From: Bradyrhizobium sp. NDS-1
Lineage (GTDB): Bacteria > Pseudomonadota > Alphaproteobacteria > Rhizobiales > Xanthobacteraceae
Assembly: GCF_032918005.1 (NCBI RefSeq)
Contig: NZ_CP136628.1
Location: forward strand, 5,689,501-5,753,500
Direction: 5' to 3'
DNA length: 64,000 bases
Under the pieces are notes generated by a model that saw only the letters and a list, made by a program, of their open reading frames with translations, had not been told where the DNA came from and did no database searches. Position numbers and translations under genes: made by a program. This document shows positions 60,640 through 64,000 of the stretch, piece after piece; within the stretch, counting starts at the first letter, position 1; every line of letters begins with the position of its first letter.

Positions 60640-61143
60640 TCAATGACACTTGAAATAGTCAAAGGGTTCGCGGCAGGACTTGCAGCGCCACAGCGCCTTG
60701 CAGGAGGTCGAGCCGAATTCGGACAAGACTTCGGTCTTGTCAGAACCGCATTGCGGGCAGGCCACCGCCTGTTCACCGAACAGTGCCCGGCGCGAGCTTG
60801 AGGCTTGCGGCGGTGCGATGCCGTAGGCGCGTAGCTTTTGGCGGCCCTCCTCGCTCATCCAGTCGGTTGTCCAGGCGGGTGACAGCACGGTGCGGACCTT
60901 GGGACGGTGAAAGCCTGCGCGCTCCAGCGCCATCTCGATCTCCAGCGCGATCATGTTCATCGCCGGACAGCCGGAATAGGTCGGCGTGATCGCGACCTCG
61001 ACATGTTCACCATCGAGCGCAACCTCGCGCAGCACGCCGAGATCGGCGATGGTCAAGACCGGGATTTCCGGGTCGACCACGCTTGCCGCGGCATCCCAGG
61101 CACGCCGGCGCAGCTCGCTATCGCGCTCCAGTACCCTCACCAC
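60640..61143 (-). CDS. paaD: PaaD (phenylacetyl-CoA epoxidase maturation protein)
   Basis: A 167-residue MIP18/DUF59-type protein. The DUF59 segment VVDPEIPVLTIADLGVLREV and TPTYSGCPAMNMIALEIEMAL are followed by a C-terminal zinc or cluster-binding region ACPQCGSDKTEVLSEFGSTSCKALWRCKSC. It is needed for iron-sulfur maturation or assembly of the epoxidase. The GTG at 61143 overlaps the paaC end by 7 nt. Placed between paaC and paaE as in Escherichia coli. Confidence 0.93.
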   Translation of the reverse strand: MVRVLERDSELRRRAWDAAASVVDPEIPVLTIADLGVLREVALDGEHVEVAITPTYSGCPAMNMIALEIEMALERAGFHRPKVRTVLSPAWTTDWMSEEGRQKLRAYGIAPPQASSSRRALFGEQAVACPQCGSDKTEVLSEFGSTSCKALWRCKSCREPFDYFKCH

Positions 61144-61913
61144 GTCAGCCCCGGGAAGGTACGCTGCATCGATTGCAGCTCGGACAGGAGATGGCCGAGA
61201 TGTTCGCTGTGCCGGCCCACACGGCCGCCCTGCTGCATCCAGTCGTTCTGCGGCAGCTCGAGTGTCGCCTCGCGGGCGACATCAGACACCGTCGTCAACC
61301 AACGACCGCGCAGGCTCGCCGGATCGATGGCGACACCGCCATGGATCAAGGCGCGCTCGCCATCGTCAACTGTAAACATCTCGCCGGTGAAGGCCCAGAG
61401 CTGATCAACCGCGGCCTGGGCGCGGGCGTGGCTCTCATCGGTGCCGTCGCCGAGCCGAATGATCCACTCCGAGGCATGGCGCAGATGATAGGCGCTCTCC
61501 TTCTCGGACTTGGCGGCGATCGCGGCAAGCGTCGTATCGCGCGAGGACATCATCGTGCGCCAGTAGAGATCGGCAAAGGCGGAATAGAAGAACTGCCGCA
61601 CCAGGGTCTGCGCGAAATCGCCATTGGGCTGCTCGACCAGCAGCAAATTGCGGTACTGCCTGACGTCGCGCAGATAGGCGAGCTTGTCCTCGTCGTTGTC
61701 CCTGCCTTCGACCTTGGCAGCGTAGCTGTAGAGCTCTCGCGCCTGGCCGATCAGGTCGAGCGCGATGTTGGAGAGCGCCATGTCCTCTTCCAGCATCGGC
61801 GCATGCCCGCACCATTCCGACAACCGATGCCCGAGGATCAGCGCATCGTCGGCGCGGCGCAGCGCGTAGAGCACCAACGGCGTTTCGGAGACCTCGATGT
61901 TGGCGGTCGCCAT
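61137..61913 (-). CDS. paaC: Phenylacetyl-CoA epoxidase structural subunit PaaC
   Basis: A 258-residue ferritin-like subunit that pairs with PaaA as structural partner without forming the active diiron site. It begins LVLYALRRADDALILGHRLSEWCGHAPMLEEDMALSNIALDLIGQAR and contains NDEDKLAYLRDVRQYRNLLLVEQPN and KSEKESAYHLRHASEW. The ATG at 61913 overlaps the paaB TGA by 1 nt (TGATG). Length and motifs match PaaC. Confidence 0.95.
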   Translation of the reverse strand: MATANIEVSETPLVLYALRRADDALILGHRLSEWCGHAPMLEEDMALSNIALDLIGQARELYSYAAKVEGRDNDEDKLAYLRDVRQYRNLLLVEQPNGDFAQTLVRQFFYSAFADLYWRTMMSSRDTTLAAIAAKSEKESAYHLRHASEWIIRLGDGTDESHARAQAAVDQLWAFTGEMFTVDDGERALIHGGVAIDPASLRGRWLTTVSDVAREATLELPQNDWMQQGGRVGRHSEHLGHLLSELQSMQRTFPGLTW

Positions 61914-62200
61914 CACATGTGCCCCACTTCCTCGGGCACCTCGTAGAAGGTCGGATGCCGGTAGATCTTCGATTCCGCCGGCTCGAACATCATGCCCTTC
62001 TCGGCGGGATCGCTCGCGGTGATCGCGGTGGACGGCACGACCCAGATCGACAGACCCTCGCCGCGACGCGTGTAGATGTCGCGAGCGGCCTGCAGGGCCA
62101 TCGTGGCATCGCTCGCGTGCAGCGATCCCACATGCTTGTGCGCGAGCCCGTTGCGGCTGCGAATGAAGACTTCCCACAGCGGCGTGTTCGGCGTGGCCAT
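61913..62200 (-). CDS. paaB: Phenylacetyl-CoA epoxidase subunit PaaB
   Basis: A 95-residue small subunit. It opens LWEVFIRSRNGLAHKHVGSLHASDATMALQAARDIYTRRGEGLSIWVV, the PaaB signature. It stabilises the PaaABC complex. The ATG at 62200 is 9 nt after the paaA stop. Confidence 0.95.
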   Translation of the reverse strand: MATPNTPLWEVFIRSRNGLAHKHVGSLHASDATMALQAARDIYTRRGEGLSIWVVPSTAITASDPAEKGMMFEPAESKIYRHPTFYEVPEEVGHM

Positions 62201-62209
62201 ATCGATCTC

Positions 62210-63202
62210 CTATTCGGCGGCTTGTGCGGTCTGACGCTGCGCGCGCTTTGCGGCGTAAGCGGCCGCCGCTTCGCGCACCCAGGCGCCTTCTTCATGTGCC
62301 TTGCGCCGCACGGCTATGCGATCGCGGTTGCACGGTCCATTGCCGGCGAGTACCTGCTTGAATTCCGTCCAGTCGATCTCGCTGTAGCGCCAGTGCCCGT
62401 CGGCGTCCTGAATCATGCCGGGATCCGGAATGGTGAGGCCGAGATATTGCGCCTGCGGCACGGTGGCATCGACGAACTTCTGGCGCAGCTCGTCATTGGA
62501 GAAGCGCTTGATCTTCCACTTCGTCGAGGTGTCGCTGTGCTGGCTCGTCGCGTCCGGCGGGCCGAACATCATCAGCACCGGCCACCACCACCTGTTCAGC
62601 GCATCCTGCGCCATCGCCTTCTGCTCGTCCGAGCCGCGGCACAGCGTCAGCATGATCTCGTAGCCCTGGCGCTGGTGGAACGACTCCTCCTTGCAGACGC
62701 GGATCATCGCACGCGCATAGGGGCCATAGGAACAGCGGCACAGCGGGATCTGATTCATGATCGCGGCGCCGTCGACCAGCCAGCCGATGGTGCCGATATC
62801 GGCCCAGGTCAGCGTCGGATAGTTGAAGATCGAGGAATATTTTGCCTTGCCGGCCAGCATGGCGTCGACCAGCTCTTCGCGCGAGGTGCCGAGCGTCTCG
62901 GCCGCGGCGTAGAGATAGAGCCCGTGGCCGCACTCGTCCTGCACCTTGGCGAGCAGCGCGGCCTTGCGGCGCAGCGTCGGCGCGCGCGTGATCCAATTGC
63001 CTTCCGGCAGCATGCCAACGATTTCGGAATGGGCGTGCTGGGAGATCTGGCGGGTGAGCGTCTTGCGATAGGCCGCCGGCATCCAGTCGTTCGGCTCGAT
63101 GCGCTCTTCGGCATCGACTCTGGCCTGGAACTGCGCGGCTTTGCCAGCGTCCTCCAGACCGCGATCGTCAGCCTCGGCCGTGTTCAGCGCCTGGGTATAC
63201 AT
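62210..63202 (-). CDS. paaA: Phenylacetyl-CoA epoxidase catalytic subunit PaaA
   Basis: A 330-residue diiron monooxygenase subunit that makes the ring-1,2-epoxide of phenylacetyl-CoA. The diiron Glu/His set is seen in [20 protein letters not shown] and [19 protein letters not shown]. The ATG at 63202 follows GGGAGGAAAGC. It is the first gene of the paaABCDE-paaI-paaK operon, just downstream of paaX (77 nt gap) and behind the promoter at 63231-63258. Confidence 0.96.
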   Translation of the reverse strand: MYTQALNTAEADDRGLEDAGKAAQFQARVDAEERIEPNDWMPAAYRKTLTRQISQHAHSEIVGMLPEGNWITRAPTLRRKAALLAKVQDECGHGLYLYAAAETLGTSREELVDAMLAGKAKYSSIFNYPTLTWADIGTIGWLVDGAAIMNQIPLCRCSYGPYARAMIRVCKEESFHQRQGYEIMLTLCRGSDEQKAMAQDALNRWWWPVLMMFGPPDATSQHSDTSTKWKIKRFSNDELRQKFVDATVPQAQYLGLTIPDPGMIQDADGHWRYSEIDWTEFKQVLAGNGPCNRDRIAVRRKAHEEGAWVREAAAAYAAKRAQRQTAQAAE

Positions 63203-63230
63203 GCGCTTTCCTCCCATTTTGTTGGGAGAC

Positions 63231-63258
63231 AATATATAACGAAAATCACATCATGCAA
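63231..63258 (-). promoter_or_regulatory. paa operon promoter with PaaX-like half-site
   Basis: On the minus strand a -35-like TTGCAT (63253-63258) and a -10-like TATATT (63231-63236) are 16 bp apart. Between them ATGTGATTTTCG (minus strand) resembles the ATGTGATTCG core of the Escherichia coli PaaX site, from memory. The region lies between paaX and paaA, so PaaX probably represses paaABCDE-I-K from here until phenylacetyl-CoA binds it. Confidence 0.55.
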
Positions 63259-63279
63259 GATATTTCTGTAACATGAAAC

Positions 63280-64000
63280 TTAGACCCCGAACCTCCTTTC
63301 CAGGAGTTTTCGCGCAGGCGGCAATGGCCCTTTCTCGTTGGTTCCATGGCCATCAAGCCATTGTTCGGAGGGGACAAGCAGCGCGCGATAAATTTCACCG
63401 CAGACCTGCCGCGCCGCCCTACCCGGCCAGTCCCGCGGCAGCAGGCTTTCCGGCAGCAGCGGATCGCGCAGCACGACGCGGCGGTAATAGTGGATGAGCA
63501 GGATACGTGCGGTGAAGGCGTCGGCCCCGGACAGATCCGTGCCGCGCGCGATCGCGGCGCGAAGCGGCTCGAACGTCTTCATGAATTTCAGATAGGCGTC
63601 CGCGGTGCGGTCCAGCGGCCAGCTCGCGCTGAGCAGACGACGTCCACTGTCATCTTCCGCCGAGACCTCGAGACGGATCGCACCCGAGGCTTCATCCGGC
63701 ACCGGCACGCCTGAGGGGGCAACCCACACTCCTGGCAGCGGACTGCCGAAACCGGCATTGCGCAGCGCTTCGCGCGAGACGTCTCGGTCCTCGCCATTGC
63801 CGATCAGCAGCAGTTCGAACCGCCCGGTCCAGTCGGACGGCGGCGGATCGTAGATGTGGCGCGTCGCAGCCTCGAATGTCTGCCGGCCCTTGTCGGCCAG
63901 GCGATAAAAACTGTTGCGGCCGACCTTCTCGCGCGTCAGCCAGCCATCGGCAGCAAGACGAGACATCGCGGTTCGGACGACGCCGCTGTCGATATCCAGG
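63280..64000 (-). CDS. paaX: PaaX family phenylacetyl-CoA-responsive regulator, 5' end cut by window
   Basis: A GntR-related repressor of phenylacetate catabolism. The visible part has the HTH end reading SGVVRTAMSRLAADGWLTREKVGRNSFYRLADKGRQTF, the middle PaaX domain, and the C-terminal RDPLLPESLLPRDWPGRAARQVCGEIYRALL typical of PaaX_C. The open frame continues upstream through the ATG at 63966 to the window end, with the conserved VVRTA before it, so the true start is outside the window. It lies upstream of, and on the same strand as, paaABCDE-I-K. Confidence 0.93.
   Translation of the reverse strand, partial: LDIDSGVVRTAMSRLAADGWLTREKVGRNSFYRLADKGRQTFEAATRHIYDPPPSDWTGRFELLLIGNGEDRDVSREALRNAGFGSPLPGVWVAPSGVPVPDEASGAIRLEVSAEDDSGRRLLSASWPLDRTADAYLKFMKTFEPLRAAIARGTDLSGADAFTARILLIHYYRRVVLRDPLLPESLLPRDWPGRAARQVCGEIYRALLVPSEQWLDGHGTNEKGPLPPARKLLERRFGV

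Overview
The window reads as a chromosomal segment of a Bradyrhizobium-like alphaproteobacterium (Bradyrhizobiaceae). The evidence is high GC, dense GC-rich codon use, many paralogous acyl-CoA genes, Liv-type ABC transport, and numerous palindromic intergenic repeats of the kind I associate with Bradyrhizobium and Rhodopseudomonas. The assignment rests on pattern recognition, not a database search. I found no rRNA, tRNA, CRISPR array, transposase or phage gene.

Layout. 1-995 is non-coding repeat-rich DNA. 996-2363 holds an arylamine N-acetyltransferase and a YccF membrane protein. 2503-16550 is an acyl-CoA catabolic region with two acyl-CoA ligases, four crotonases, a DECR1-like 2,4-dienoyl-CoA reductase, a second SDR, two acyl-CoA dehydrogenases, and a translationally coupled trio (PaaG-like crotonase, APH-type kinase, DUF6285 protein). 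One dehydrogenase (15273-16550) closely resembles the dehydrogenase domain of eukaryotic ACAD10/ACAD11. With the APH-type kinase it looks like a split version of that bifunctional 4-hydroxyacyl-CoA pathway. 16664-21960 carries a flavin reductase-like protein, a GNAT-GFA fusion, a YghU-type GST, a nitronate monooxygenase and a thiolase-like protein. 22112-26474 is an RND efflux pair. 26644-30280 holds two chemoreceptors with near-identical signalling halves. 30449-34226 is a complete four-carbon acid sugar set (ltnD, otnI, otnK, divergent otnC). 34390-39061 is a complete branched-chain-type ABC importer.

39150-48826 is a mixed catabolic locus: a DUF1445 hydro-lyase, a LysR regulator, a carbamoylase/allantoate-type hydrolase, a 2-hydroxyacid dehydrogenase, an Ldh-family oxidoreductase, a tartrate dehydrogenase, a divergent atypical SDR, an amidase, and an Asp/Glu/hydantoin racemase-family gene broken by an apparent -1 frameshift. 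48823-53070 has a TetR regulator, a CxxHxxC ferredoxin, a cytochrome P450, a sulfite-oxidase-like molybdoprotein and a hydrolase-OsmC fusion. 53080-55526 is a MocR-type regulator divergent from an EamA exporter, with a perfect inverted repeat between them. 55505-57570 carries a YeeE/YedE permease and an MDR dehydrogenase. 57647-64000 is the upper phenylacetate pathway: paaX (cut by the window end), then paaA-B-C-D-E, paaI and paaK.

How the genes work together. Most enzymes feed CoA-thioester oxidation: phenylacetate is activated by PaaK, epoxidised by PaaABCE and controlled by PaaX. Other acids enter through the two ligases and pass through ACADs, crotonases and SDRs. The threonate genes and the ABC importer next to amide, hydroxyacid and tartrate enzymes point to uptake and use of small plant- or soil-derived acids and amides. 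Genes are often separated by palindromic repeats, while operons are tight, with ATGA or GTGA overlaps.
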